Source: CBDAQA01 sp965198865
GTDB taxonomy: Bacteria > Planctomycetota > Phycisphaerae > Tepidisphaerales > Tepidisphaeraceae
Assembly: GCA_965198865.1 (NCBI GenBank)
Contig: CBDAQA010000022.1
Coordinates: forward strand, 1 to 64,000
Length of the DNA: 64,000 bases
Reading direction: 5' to 3'
Positions 17,510 through 26,539 of this stretch are shown piece after piece (position 1 is the stretch's first letter; each line of letters begins with the position of its first letter). The notes below the pieces were generated by a model. The model was not told the DNA's origin. It saw nothing but the letters and a program-made list of their open reading frames with translations, and did no database searches. Made by a program: the position numbers and the translations under genes.

Positions 17510-18502
17510 TCACCGCCCCTCCATCAGCGACGTCGCCCGCTGCACGGCCCCCGGCATCGCCTCGGCCACCTTGGCGTAATCGACGTCCATGAACCTCCCG
17601 TGCCCGGCGGCGTCGCGGGTCGAGCACCAGGCGAACCTCGCGTCGATCAGCGCCTTGTCCACCTCCGGCGACAACAGGAAGTCGACCAGCTGCCGCGCCC
17701 CCGCGCCGTTCGGGCACCCGGCGACCACGGCCACCGCGCACGGCATCGCCAGCGTGCCGACCCCATCCTGATCGGGCAGATCGACGTTGACCGGCCCGAC
17801 CTCGGATCCGGCCGACGCGGCGTCGTCGTTGTCGCACACGGCGGCCAGCAGGTCGCCGCGGGCGACCGACTCGGCGGCGGGGCCGTTGCCGCCGACCAGC
17901 GTCACGCCGTTGGCGTGCATCGCGCGGAAGAAGCCGTCGGCCGCGTCGTTGCCCCACAGCACCGACAGCGCCGCCACGTGGCCGCCGGTCGTGCCGCCGG
18001 TGGGGCGGGCGAAGGCGATCTTCCCCTTGAGCGGCGGGCGGGTCAGGTCGGTCATGTCGCGCGGCCGATCGGCCGGCGGCAGCTTCGGCGAGGACACGAT
18101 CACCCGCACGCGCAGCACCGACCCGGCCCAGCGGTTGCGGTCGTCCCGGTACTTCGCCGGCACGCCGGCCGCCGCCCGCGACTCGTACGGCGCCAGCGCG
18201 CCCGCCCCGGCCAGGCGGATCGTGTGGAACACCTCGTTGTCCCACCACACGTCGGCCCGCGGGTGGTCCCGCTCGGCCACGATCCGCTCGGCCAGCCCGA
18301 CCGACTTGCTCGCCTCGGCGTCGGTCACCAGTTGCACCTCGATCCCCGTGCGCTGCTGGAACCGCTCGACCAGCGGCCGCACATAGGGTTCGTCCACGCT
18401 GGTGTACAGCACCACCGGCGCGGCGGTGGGGGCCGACGAGTCCTGCTTGTGGCAACCGCACAGCAGCGCCATCAACGTCAGGGGAAGTAGGGTAATTCGC
18501 AT
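17510..18502 (-). CDS. Extracellular solute-binding lipoprotein (iron/polyamine ABC type)
   Basis: 330 residues. The ATG at 18502 gives a lipoprotein signal with lipobox ALLCGC (Cys about residue 16). The mature part has the type-2 binding-protein pattern: VVLYTSVDEPYVRPLVERFQ, TGIEVQLVTDAEASKSVGLAERI, RADVWWDNEVFHTIRLA and PPLKGKIAFARPTGGTTGGHV, as in Fe(III)-binding FutA/FbpA relatives. The usual iron-ligand Tyr pair is not obvious, so the ligand is open. No permease or ATPase gene is adjacent, making it an orphan receptor within this window. It is convergent with the CapD-like gene across a strong hairpin. Confidence 0.8.
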   Translation of the reverse strand: MRITLLPLTLMALLCGCHKQDSSAPTAAPVVLYTSVDEPYVRPLVERFQQRTGIEVQLVTDAEASKSVGLAERIVAERDHPRADVWWDNEVFHTIRLAGAGALAPYESRAAAGVPAKYRDDRNRWAGSVLRVRVIVSSPKLPPADRPRDMTDLTRPPLKGKIAFARPTGGTTGGHVAALSVLWGNDAADGFFRAMHANGVTLVGGNGPAAESVARGDLLAAVCDNDDAASAGSEVGPVNVDLPDQDGVGTLAMPCAVAVVAGCPNGAGARQLVDFLLSPEVDKALIDARFAWCSTRDAAGHGRFMDVDYAKVAEAMPGAVQRATSLMEGR

Positions 18503-19201
18503 CGGTTCCCGGGTGGCTGAAACGGCCGGCACTCGCATGCGCCTTCGCGATCCCGGCACCGAAATCGCCAAGACGGAAGCGACCGATGACGAACTCTGAT
18601 ACATCGGCGCTGCTCAACCGGCGCGTCGCGCCGCCGCCCGAAGGTACAGCCACAGCACGTTGCAGAACAGCCGGCGCGCGGTCAGCGTCACCACCAAGAA
18701 CCGCGCCGTCTGCGGGATGCCCAAGGACTGGGTATACGGCGTGTGCAGTCGCGGTACATCCAGCAAGACCGCGCCGTCGATGGCCCATCACCAGCTTTGG
18801 CGAACACGGTCGCCGATCAGTGCTTCCGCGATCTGCATCTCCGCGTGGCGGTCGCACCGAAGGTGTGATCTTCCATCGGCCCGACAGTGCCGCCTCGGGG
18901 CGACCGCCATGCGGCACAAGCCGCTGCAAGCAGCTGCATACCGCTCCAGCGTTCGCACTCGGCAGGCTCGCCGGCATTACGAATGACTGGGGAGGCGTTG
19001 GCAGTCGCAATCCGAAAACTCACGCGGCGGCTCAGTTTGGGTTGGTCTTGCCGGTTGTGCGGAATGGCGCGCCTGATGAGATCGTACAACCGAAACGTAG
19101 GTCATTTCTCAGAGGGTAACGGTTGGCGCAGGATCCACGCTCGATAACGTGATCCGCGAGCGGCGGTTGCGGGGTCACATCAATCTTGGGCGAGGCGGAA
19201 C
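18503..19201. other. 700-bp region without an intact gene
   Basis: No convincing gene was found. On the minus strand, 18614-18787 reads as a stop-bounded stretch with protein-like composition (DGAVLLDVPRLHTPYTQS, then FLVVTLTARRLFCNVLWLYL) and no start codon or RBS, perhaps the 3' relic of a lost gene. The rest shows no codon bias. The promoter of the phosphoesterase gene should lie near 19100-19190. The ribosome site GAGGCGGAAC precedes its ATG. Confidence 0.35.
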
Positions 19202-22192
19202 ATGGCGGGCAAGCAATCGGTGGTCGAGGGTCTTGAGCGTCGCCAACTGCTGTCGGCCGTACCGACGCCGGCGCACGTTGTCGTCGTCATGATCGAGAAC
19301 AAGAGCTTCGCCGACCTGATCGGCAACCCGAGCGCGGCGTACATCAACTCGCTCGCCGCTGGCGGGGCGCTGTTCACCAACAGCCACGCGGTCACCCACC
19401 CGAGCCAACCGAACTACATCGCCCTGTTCAGCGGTGACACGCACGGCGTGGCCGACGACGACGGCCCGCTGTCGTTCGCCGGACCCGACCTCTATTCCGA
19501 GTTGGCGGCGGCGGGGCGGACGTTCACCGGCTACAGCGAGCAGCTGCCGGCGGCCGGGTCGACCGTGCTCGTCTACCAGGACTACGCCCGCAAGCACAAC
19601 CCGTGGTCCGACTTCACCGACGTGCCGGCGAGCGTGAACCAGCCCGACTCGGCGTTCCCGACGAACTTCGCGACGCTGCCGACGGTGTCGGTCGTGATCC
19701 CCGACCTCGACGACGACATGCACGATGGCACGATCGCCGAGGGGGACGCGTGGATCCAGACGAACCTGGGCGCCTACGCCACCTGGGCCAAGGCGAACAA
19801 CAGCCTGCTGGTGCTGACCTGCGACGAGGACGACGACACCGACACGATCAACCAGGTCCCGACGATCTTCTACGGCCAGAACGTGGTGACCGGGACGTAC
19901 GGCGAGTACGTGAACCACTACAGCATCCTGCGCACGATCGAGGACATGTACGGCACCGGCTACGCCGGCGCGTCGGCCACGGCGACGCCGATCACCGACG
20001 TGTGGGCCCCGTCCGCCGCGCCCACGCCGACCCCCACGCCCGCGCAGACCTACGTCAGCAACCTCACGCCGACCACAGCAACCACCGGTTACGGCACGAT
20101 CCACTACGACTCGGACATCAACGGCACCCCGATCACGCTGCGCGGCACCGTCTACGCCAAGGGCATTGGCACGCACGCCGCCTCGGCGATCAGCTACGCG
20201 CTGAACGGCGGCTACACCACGTTCGCCAGCGACGTCGGCGTGGACGATGACGTGATCGCCAAGGGCGGGACCGGGTCGGTCGACTTCACCGTGATCGGCG
20301 ACGGGAAGACGCTGTACGACAGCGGTAAGCTGTCGGCGACGAGCCCGGTCGCCCGCGTCAGCGTGGGCGTGGCCGGCGTGAAGACGCTGCAGCTGGTGGC
20401 GACGAACGGCATCGCCGGCAACATCGACTACGACCACGCCGACTGGGCCGGGGCCGTGCTGACGGCGGCCACGGTGACCACGCCCACCGCGCCCACTGCG
20501 GCAACGGGATTGACGGCCGTCGCCACCGGCAGCAACGCGGTGAGTCTGAGCTGGACCAACACGGCGACCAACCAGACCGGGTGCGAGGTGGACCGGTCGC
20601 TGGACGGGATCACGTTCGCGTCGATCGCCACGCTGGCCGCGGGGGCCTCAAGCTATGGCGACACGGGCCTGACCGGCGGGACGAGGTATTCGTATCGCGT
20701 GCTGGCCACGAACGCCGTGGGCAAGTCGCCGGCGAGCAACATCGCCACGGCGACGACGCTGGCCGCGGGCGCGGTGCAGACGTACGTCAGCGACCTCACC
20801 TACACCAGCGCGACGACCGGGTACGGGACCGTGCGCAAGGACGCGAGCATCAACGGCAACCCGATCAAGCTCCGCGGCACGACCTACGCCAAGGGGTTGG
20901 GCACGCACGCCGCGTCGACCATCACGTACGACCTGGCCGGGGCCTACACGACGTTCCTGGCCGACGTCGGCATCGACGACGAGACGACCGGGCAGGGGCT
21001 GGTCGACTTCAAGGTCGTCGCCGACGGGGTCACGCTCTACGACAGCGGGAACCTGACCGGGTCGGCACCGGTTGGACACGTGAACGTCAGCGTCGCCGGC
21101 GCGAAGACGCTGCAGCTGGTGGCGACCAACGGTGTCGCCGGCAGCATCGACTTCGACCATGCCGACTGGGCCAACGCACGCCTGCTCGCCGCCGCCGTGC
21201 CCCCCGCGGCACCCAGCAGCCTGGTCGCCGCCGCAGTGTCGGCCACGGAGGTGGACCTCACGTGGGCCAGCAACTCGGTCAACCAGGCCGGGTTCGAGGT
21301 CGACCGCAGCACCGACGGCGTCACGTTCGCCAAGCTGGCGACGACGACGGCCACCAGCTACGCCGACAAGACCGCCGTCGTCGGCGCGAAGAACTACTAT
21401 CGGGTGCTGGCGTACAACGCGACGGGCAGCTCGGCCGCGAGCAACGTCGCGTCGGCGACGACGTTTGCCGCCGCGCCGGTCACCACCTCCCTCAGCAGCC
21501 TGGCGTGGACCAGCGCCACCACCGGTTACGGCGCCGCCCAGAAGAACCTCAGCATCAACACGAACCCCATCACGCTGCACGGCGTGGTCTACGCCAAGGG
21601 CATCGGCACGCACGCCGCGTCCACAATCACCTACGCGCTGGGCGGGCAGTTCGCCAGCTTTCTGTCCGACGTGGGCATCGACGACGAGGTGAAGGAAAGC
21701 GGCTCGGTCGACTTCCAGGTGGTCGGCGACGGCGTCACCCTGTTTGACAGCGGCGTGCTGACCAGCGCCAGCCCCACCGTCAGCATCAACGTTAGCGTGG
21801 CCGGCGTGAAGACGCTGCAGCTGATCGCCACGAACGGCATCGCCGGCGTGATCGACTACGACCACGCCGACTGGGCCAACGCCCGGCTGTTGTCCACCGC
21901 GGCCCCGATCGTCCCCGCCGCCCCGACCGGCGTGGCCGTGGCGGTCGTGTCCAGGTCGGCGCTAACCGTGACGTGGAAGGCGGTCGACGCGACGGTCATC
22001 AATTACGAGGTGCAACGCTCGACCGACGGCACCACGTACGCGGCGGTCGCTACGGTCGGGCCGAACGTGCTCACCTATGCCAACACGGGGCTGACTGCCA
22101 ACAAGAAGTACTACTACCGCCTGGTCGCCATCAACGCCGTCGGGCGGTCGGTCGTGTCGAGCGCCGTGAGCGCGACGACGTTGGCGAAGTAG
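19202..22192 (+). CDS. Secreted phosphoesterase with three NPCBM and three FN3 domains
   Basis: 996 residues. The N-terminus carries VEGLERRQLLSAV, the LExRxLLSA sorting-like motif seen on large planctomycete surface proteins. Residues about 22-268 form a PF04185-type phosphoesterase (acid phosphatase-like): MIENKSFADLIG, HPSQPNYIALFSGDTHG, VVIPDLDDDMHDG, VLTCDEDDD and HYSILRTIEDMYG. A Pro/Thr linker leads to three repeats, each an NPCBM domain (starts near residues 281, 525 and 760; SATTGYG.., YAKG(I/L)GTHAAS, DVG(I/V)DD, IDYDHADWA) followed by an FN3 domain. NPCBM domains bind glycans, so the enzyme is probably anchored to or targeted at surface or environmental polysaccharide. The repeats are about 70-80% alike, indicating internal duplication. 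Confidence 0.85.
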   Translation: MAGKQSVVEGLERRQLLSAVPTPAHVVVVMIENKSFADLIGNPSAAYINSLAAGGALFTNSHAVTHPSQPNYIALFSGDTHGVADDDGPLSFAGPDLYSELAAAGRTFTGYSEQLPAAGSTVLVYQDYARKHNPWSDFTDVPASVNQPDSAFPTNFATLPTVSVVIPDLDDDMHDGTIAEGDAWIQTNLGAYATWAKANNSLLVLTCDEDDDTDTINQVPTIFYGQNVVTGTYGEYVNHYSILRTIEDMYGTGYAGASATATPITDVWAPSAAPTPTPTPAQTYVSNLTPTTATTGYGTIHYDSDINGTPITLRGTVYAKGIGTHAASAISYALNGGYTTFASDVGVDDDVIAKGGTGSVDFTVIGDGKTLYDSGKLSATSPVARVSVGVAGVKTLQLVATNGIAGNIDYDHADWAGAVLTAATVTTPTAPTAATGLTAVATGSNAVSLSWTNTATNQTGCEVDRSLDGITFASIATLAAGASSYGDTGLTGGTRYSYRVLATNAVGKSPASNIATATTLAAGAVQTYVSDLTYTSATTGYGTVRKDASINGNPIKLRGTTYAKGLGTHAASTITYDLAGAYTTFLADVGIDDETTGQGLVDFKVVADGVTLYDSGNLTGSAPVGHVNVSVAGAKTLQLVATNGVAGSIDFDHADWANARLLAAAVPPAAPSSLVAAAVSATEVDLTWASNSVNQAGFEVDRSTDGVTFAKLATTTATSYADKTAVVGAKNYYRVLAYNATGSSAASNVASATTFAAAPVTTSLSSLAWTSATTGYGAAQKNLSINTNPITLHGVVYAKGIGTHAASTITYALGGQFASFLSDVGIDDEVKESGSVDFQVVGDGVTLFDSGVLTSASPTVSINVSVAGVKTLQLIATNGIAGVIDYDHADWANARLLSTAAPIVPAAPTGVAVAVVSRSALTVTWKAVDATVINYEVQRSTDGTTYAAVATVGPNVLTYANTGLTANKKYYYRLVAINAVGRSVVSSAVSATTLAK

Positions 22193-22521
22193 GTTCGCCG
22201 TTTGGCAACGGTGCGGGGGGCCGCGTTGAATGGGTGAACAGCCGGACCTCCGGGCCGTCGCTAATACTACAGCGCGGGTTCGTGGCGACCGCTTCGCGCT
22301 CGAATCGCGTGCGCCGCGATCCTCGCGCCAGGGTCGCCGCTTGCGGCTTCGCGAACGAACGCCCTTCCAGCGTCGGACGCCGGGCCCCGGCGTCACCGGA
22401 CCTCGACGCGGTCGTGACGCCGCCAAACATGGTCCACTGACTGAACCTGAGCTGCAGTGCTGAAAAAGTTTCAGAATACTCGAAACTGCACGGGGGATAC
22501 GAACCGCCGTACGCTTACCGC
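22193..22521. other. Spacer with degenerate hairpin and candidate operator
   Basis: It holds a worn copy of the 17438-17509 hairpin (arms 22199-22225 and 22242-22264), probably the terminator of the phosphoesterase gene. A GC-rich segment with no supportable gene follows. Just upstream of mqnA a small dyad, CTGAAA-AAG-TTTCAG (22460-22474), could be a regulator site. Confidence 0.45.
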
Positions 22522-23355
22522 ATGTCCACCGCCACCCTGACCGTCCCGCTGGCGCGAGCGCGGCACGCGACCCGGCTCGGCAGCGTCAGCTACCTCAACG
22601 CCAAGCCGCTCATTTACGGGCTGGACGAGGCCGACGACATCGAGCTGTCGCTGGACGTGCCGGCCAAGCTGATCGACGGCCTGCGCAACGGCCGGTTCGA
22701 CGTGGCGCTGCTGCCGATCATCGACTACCAGCGGCTCGACGCCGTCCGCATCCTGACCAGCGGCGGCATCGGGTCCGACGGGACCACGCTTACCGTCCGC
22801 ATCTTCAGCCGGGTGCCGGCCGGGCAGGTGCGGACGCTGGCATGCGATACGCACAGCCATTCCTCCGTGGCGCTGGCGCGCGTGATCTTCGCCGAGGCGT
22901 ACGGCGTGACGCCGCGGTTCGTCGACCTGCACCACGACGACCCGCACGCCAACGGCGCTGCCGACGCCGAGGCGCGGCTGCTGATCGGCGACAAGGTTGT
23001 CTGCGAGGAGCCGGCCGGCTTCCCTTACCAGCTCGACCTGGGCGACGCGTGGAAGCGGCTGACCGGGCTGCCGTTCCTCTTCGCCGCCTGGGTCGCCCGC
23101 GACGGCGTCGACCTCGGCGACCTGCCCGAGCGGCTGGCGGCCGCGAAGGTGGCGGGGTTGGCCGACGTCGACGCCATCGTGCAGCGGTTCGCCGTCCCGC
23201 GCGGGTGGCCGGCCGGGCTGGCCCGGCAGTACATGACCGACTACCTGAAGTACGACGTCGGCCCGCGACAGTTGGAGGCGGTGCGGCTGTTCCACGCGTT
23301 GGCGTTCAGGCACGGCATGCTCGACCGGCCGCCGCGACCACTGGTCACGGTCTGA
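22522..23355 (+). CDS. mqnA: Chorismate dehydratase MqnA (futalosine pathway)
   Basis: 277 residues of the MqnA/MqnD periplasmic-binding-like fold. MqnA dehydrates chorismate to 3-enolpyruvyl-benzoate, the first step of the futalosine route to menaquinone. Diagnostic segments are GSVSYLNAKPLIYGL near the N-terminus, DVALLPIIDY, a substrate-binding TLACDTHSHSSVALARVI, LLIGDKVV and YQLDLGDAWKRLTGLPFLFAAW. All lie in the expected order and length. It is cytoplasmic, with no other mqn genes nearby. It implies that menaquinone is made by the futalosine rather than the classical pathway. Confidence 0.9.
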   Translation: MSTATLTVPLARARHATRLGSVSYLNAKPLIYGLDEADDIELSLDVPAKLIDGLRNGRFDVALLPIIDYQRLDAVRILTSGGIGSDGTTLTVRIFSRVPAGQVRTLACDTHSHSSVALARVIFAEAYGVTPRFVDLHHDDPHANGAADAEARLLIGDKVVCEEPAGFPYQLDLGDAWKRLTGLPFLFAAWVARDGVDLGDLPERLAAAKVAGLADVDAIVQRFAVPRGWPAGLARQYMTDYLKYDVGPRQLEAVRLFHALAFRHGMLDRPPRPLVTV

Positions 23356-23434
23356 CGCCAGGGGGCCCGTCCCACCCGCGACGATCGCGCGTGTGGACGG
23401 CGGCGCAATGCCGCAGCGGGGAACCGCCACGCGA

Positions 23435-24226
23435 TCACTGCGAAGAGAGAAACTCCAGGACCAGAGCGTTGGTCACGTCGGGGCATTCGAGATGGATCAG
23501 GTGCGAGGCGTTGGGCACCACGACGTGGCGCGCCTGGGGAATCGCTGCCGCGATGGCGGCGGAGCAGGGCGGGGGCGTGCTGGGGTCGCGGTCGCCGACG
23601 ACGACCAGCGTGGGGCAGCGGACCTCGCCGAGGCGGTCCAACGTCTGCAGGTCGGCGATCATCTCCCACATGCGGGCCTGCACGGCCGGGTCGTCGGCCA
23701 GGTACGTCTTGGTGATGCGGTCCATCAGGTGCGGGCGTCGCGCGATCGTCTCGGGCGTGAACCACCGCTCCAGGAAGGGGGTCACCACGGCGCGCATCCC
23801 GCCGTCGCGGATCGTCCCGGCGCGGGAGCGCACCGTGGCGCGCCCGGCCTCGGGGAACGTGGCGGCGGTCGCGAGCAGCGACAGCGACCGCACCCGGCGC
23901 GGGTGCGACAACGCCAACGTCTGGGCGATCATGCCGCCCACCGACACGCCGACCACGTGGGCGGCGTCGACGCCGAGTTGGTCGAGCAGGCCGACGAGGT
24001 CGGCGGAGAACCGCTCAAAACTCACGTCCGCCGCGGTTCCCGGCGAGCGGCCGTGGCCGCGCAGGTCGAAGGCGACGACGTCGTGCGTCGTGCGCAAAGC
24101 GTCGATCTGCGCGTCCCAATACGTCAGGTCCAGCCCGACCGGATGGATCAGCACGACCGTGCCGGCGTGGCGAGGCCCGGTGCGAACGTAGTTCAACGCA
24201 GAGGCGGACGAGGCGGGGTCAGGCAT
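23435..24226 (-). CDS. Alpha/beta hydrolase (PcaD-like)
   Basis: 263 residues from the ATG at 24226. It has an alpha/beta-hydrolase fold with oxyanion segment VVLIHPVGLD, FDLRGHGRS, nucleophile elbow GVSVGG (Ser near residue 98), acid in VVVGDRDPSTPP and catalytic His in NASHLIHLE. All three catalytic residues are present. The overall pattern (WDAQIDALRTTHDVVAFDLRG, ATAATFPEA, W.MI..L) is closest to 3-oxoadipate enol-lactonase-type hydrolases, but no beta-ketoadipate genes are near, so the substrate is unknown. It converges on mqnA and lies 93 bp downstream of qorB on the same strand. Confidence 0.85.
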   Translation of the reverse strand: MPDPASSASALNYVRTGPRHAGTVVLIHPVGLDLTYWDAQIDALRTTHDVVAFDLRGHGRSPGTAADVSFERFSADLVGLLDQLGVDAAHVVGVSVGGMIAQTLALSHPRRVRSLSLLATAATFPEAGRATVRSRAGTIRDGGMRAVVTPFLERWFTPETIARRPHLMDRITKTYLADDPAVQARMWEMIADLQTLDRLGEVRCPTLVVVGDRDPSTPPPCSAAIAAAIPQARHVVVPNASHLIHLECPDVTNALVLEFLSSQ

Positions 24227-24319
24227 GACCACTGTATGCCAAGCGACGCCGGCTCGCGGCCAACGTCGCCGGCCCGACCAAGCTGGACGCCATCGTCCGC
24301 CGCTCCCCCGCAGATCCGG

Positions 24320-25192
24320 TCAGCCCCTCACCGCCGCCGCGATCGTGTCCGCCCACGGCGTCGTCGGTCGCCCGATCAGGTGGCTGAGATGGTGACCATC
24401 GTCGAACAGTTCGCCACCGGCGGCGACGGCACTGCAACTGGCGATCAGGGCGGCGAGCGGGCCGGGCAGGCCGGCGTGGGCCAGCACCTCCCCGAACGCG
24501 GGCTCGGGCAGATCCTTGTACACCACCGGCCTGCCCGAGCGGCGGGCGACCTCGGCGGCGAACTCGGCCATCGTGAACGCCGTGTCGCCGGCCAGCTCGT
24601 AGGTGTGGCCGGCGTGACCGTCGGTCGTGAGCACGGCGACGGCGGCGGCGGCGTAGTCGGCCCGGGCGGCGGCGGAGATGCGGCCGGCGCCGCTGCTGCC
24701 CAGCACGGCCCCGTGCGCCACGGCCGCGGGGACGCCGGCCGTGTAGTTCTCGGTGTACCAGCCGTTCCGCAGCAGCGCGAACGGCACGCCCGACGCGCGG
24801 ATGGCCCCCTCGGTGGCCAGGTGCTCGTCGACCACGGGCAGCTTGGACGTGTCGGCCCGCAACACGCTGGTGTAGGCCAGCAGCTTCACGCCGGCCCGGC
24901 GGGCGGCGTCGATCACGTTGCCGTGCTGGGCCGTCCGCCTGCCCATCTCGCTCGACGAGATCAACAGCACGCGGTCGATCCCGGTCATGGCCCGGTCGAC
25001 GGCGGCGGCGTCATCGTAGTTCGCGCGGTGTACCTGCACGCCGGCCCTGGCCCAATCGGCCGCCTTGGCCGGGTCGCGGACGGCGACCGCGATCCGCTCG
25101 GCCGGGACGGCCTGCAGCAACTGGGCCACCACGAGCCGGCCCAGCTGTCCGGTGGCGGCGGTCACGAGCAGGCGGGGGGATGAGCTTGACAT
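24320..25192 (-). CDS. qorB: NAD(P)H:quinone oxidoreductase QorB-like
   Basis: 290 residues from the ATG at 25192, with AAGGAG eight bases upstream. It is an NmrA-like atypical SDR closely following E. coli QorB: TAATGQLGRLVVAQLL (NADPH loop), VAVRDPAKA, RVLLISSSEMGRR, HGNVIDAARRAGVK, AYTSVLRADTS, LLRNGWYTENY, ARADYAAAA, YELAGDTAFTM and HLIGRPTTP. QorB enzymes reduce quinones with NADPH and protect from redox stress in the cytoplasm. It is divergent from an HxlR-family regulator across 89 bp, which strongly suggests direct control by that protein. Confidence 0.9.
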   Translation of the reverse strand: MSSSSPRLLVTAATGQLGRLVVAQLLQAVPAERIAVAVRDPAKAADWARAGVQVHRANYDDAAAVDRAMTGIDRVLLISSSEMGRRTAQHGNVIDAARRAGVKLLAYTSVLRADTSKLPVVDEHLATEGAIRASGVPFALLRNGWYTENYTAGVPAAVAHGAVLGSSGAGRISAAARADYAAAAVAVLTTDGHAGHTYELAGDTAFTMAEFAAEVARRSGRPVVYKDLPEPAFGEVLAHAGLPGPLAALIASCSAVAAGGELFDDGHHLSHLIGRPTTPWADTIAAAVRG

Positions 25193-25219
25193 GGCGTACA
25201 CTCCTTCTGAAATGTGAAT

Positions 25220-25227
25220 CGAATTCG
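25220..25227. promoter_or_regulatory. Candidate operator between qorB and the HxlR regulator
   Basis: An 8-bp perfect palindrome (CGAATTCG) sits in the middle of the 89-bp divergent promoter region. Divergent HxlR regulators usually bind between themselves and their target. The site is a suggestion only, as short palindromes arise by chance. Confidence 0.3.
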
Positions 25228-25281
25228 GCGACGAGCCCACGGTAGGAAGCGTCCCGGCCGGTGAGAAGGAGGCACTTGTTT

Positions 25282-25752
25282 ATGTCCAGGTTACCGAACG
25301 GGAACCGCCCCAACGTGACGGGTCGAGCATCCATGGCCTCCCGGTTCCCGCGGACGTTGGGGGACGGCACCTTGGACCGGGACGGTTGCCCCACGCGCGA
25401 CGTGCTGGATCGGATCGGCGACACGTGGACCGTGCTGGTGCTGATCTCGCTGGCCGGCGGACCCCTGCGGTTCAGCGGGCTGCAGCGGCTCATCCCGGAC
25501 ATCTCCAAGCGCCTGCTGGCCCAGTCGCTGCGCGACCTGGAGCGCGACGGGCTCGCCACCCGCCACGTCTTCCCGACCAAGCCGCCCAGCGTGGAGTACC
25601 GGCTGTCGGCGCTGGGCGCGTCGTTCCTGGAACCGATGTCGGCGCTGGCCGACTGGGCCGACCGCCACCACTCCGCCATCCTCGAGGCCCGGGTTCGCTA
25701 CGACGCGGCGGCCGCCCCCGCTGTCGCGGCTGTGGCGGCCGCTCACGCTTGA
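25282..25752 (+). CDS. HxlR-family transcriptional regulator
   Basis: 156 residues. The ATG at 25282 is chosen for the strong AAGGAGG (25266-25272) nine bases upstream. Winged-helix HxlR pattern: DRDGCPTRDVLDRIGDTWTV, with the conserved Cys that in some members senses quinones or electrophiles, then LRFSGLQRLIPDISKRLLAQ, LRDLERDGL, PSVEYRLSALG and PMSALADWA. Divergent from qorB, it probably senses quinone or redox stress and controls that gene, as QorR/YtfH-type proteins do (inference from family and gene order). The Ala-rich C-terminal tail is unusual. Confidence 0.88.
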   Translation: MSRLPNGNRPNVTGRASMASRFPRTLGDGTLDRDGCPTRDVLDRIGDTWTVLVLISLAGGPLRFSGLQRLIPDISKRLLAQSLRDLERDGLATRHVFPTKPPSVEYRLSALGASFLEPMSALADWADRHHSAILEARVRYDAAAAPAVAAVAAAHA

Positions 25753-25831
25753 CGTCGCCTGATGGCAACAGCGGGTTGTGGTATTTTGAGGGGGTCGGAC
25801 ACTGACCCTCGGACCCTCAACCGGAGAACAT

Positions 25832-26335
25832 ATGCCCCGTTGCTACGCGTGCGTGTTGGTGATGGTCACCTTGGCCGCGATGGCCCGTGCGGACGACGCG
25901 GTCAGCCTGTCGGCCGCCCCGCCGGTGGTCGTGCGCACCGTGCCCGAGGGCGGGACCGACGGCGTCGATCCGGGCGTGACCGAGATCCGCGTCACCTACA
26001 GCAAGGGCATGGCAGACGGCTCCTGGTCGTGGTCGACGTGGGGGACCGACACGTTCCCGGAGACGACCGGCAAGCCCCACTACCTGGCGGACAAGCGGAC
26101 GTGCGTGCTGCCGGTGAAGCTGAGGCCGGGCAGGACGTACGCGACGTGGTTGAACAGCGAGAACTTCGGCAACTTCAAGGATGCCGACGGCCACCCGGCC
26201 GTGCCGTACCTGCTGATCTTCACGACCCGGAAGGATGCCAACCCCGCCGCGACGAAGCCGGCCGAGCGCGTGGAGGCGACGCCGACGCCGAGCGCTGTCC
26301 CCAGCATCCTCTGCCGCGTAGCGGTCGCCCCGTAG
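25832..26335 (+). CDS. Secreted protein with a bacterial Ig-like domain
   Basis: 167 residues with a Sec signal peptide (CVLVMVTLAAMARA) and a single Ig-like (SbsA/Big_5-type) domain, residues about 32-132: VVRTVPEGGTDGVDPGVTEI, VTYSKGMADGSWSWS, FPETTGKPHY, CVLPVKLRPGRTYATWLN and FKDADGHPAVPY. A Pro/Thr/Ala tail follows. This domain is common in planctomycete exported proteins, often attached to enzymes; here it stands alone. GGAGAACAT just upstream places the start. It is probably periplasmic or surface located; the function is unknown. Confidence 0.75.
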   Translation: MPRCYACVLVMVTLAAMARADDAVSLSAAPPVVVRTVPEGGTDGVDPGVTEIRVTYSKGMADGSWSWSTWGTDTFPETTGKPHYLADKRTCVLPVKLRPGRTYATWLNSENFGNFKDADGHPAVPYLLIFTTRKDANPAATKPAERVEATPTPSAVPSILCRVAVAP

Positions 26336-26439
26336 GGGCACTCTGGCACGATCCGAAGCGTGCCGCTGCGCCGCGACCGCTACGCCGAGATGCAACACCG
26401 CCTAGCGGTCCGTCAGGCATGATTTGGATACCCCGTCAC

Positions 26440-26502
26440 AGCTCAGCGGCTCCGCCGCGGGTCGTCCCCGTCCGGCGGATCCCGCGGCGGAGCCGCTGGG
26501 CT
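26440..26502. terminator. Hairpin between convergent genes
   Basis: Arms 26440-26461 and 26480-26502 (AGCTCAGCGGCTCCGCCGCG against its near-exact reverse complement, one mismatch) with a GC-rich loop. It sits between the stops of two convergent genes and is a likely bidirectional terminator or repeat element. The remainder of 26336-26539 shows no gene. Confidence 0.6.
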
Positions 26503-26539
26503 CTGACGAATCTGTACCCATTGCATCGCTGATCGACCA

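Noticed and set aside
22131..22430. Minus-strand frame of about 100 codons after the phosphoesterase
   Set aside because: Arg/Ser/Thr-rich, overlaps the phosphoesterase 3' end and a hairpin element; no RBS or domain.
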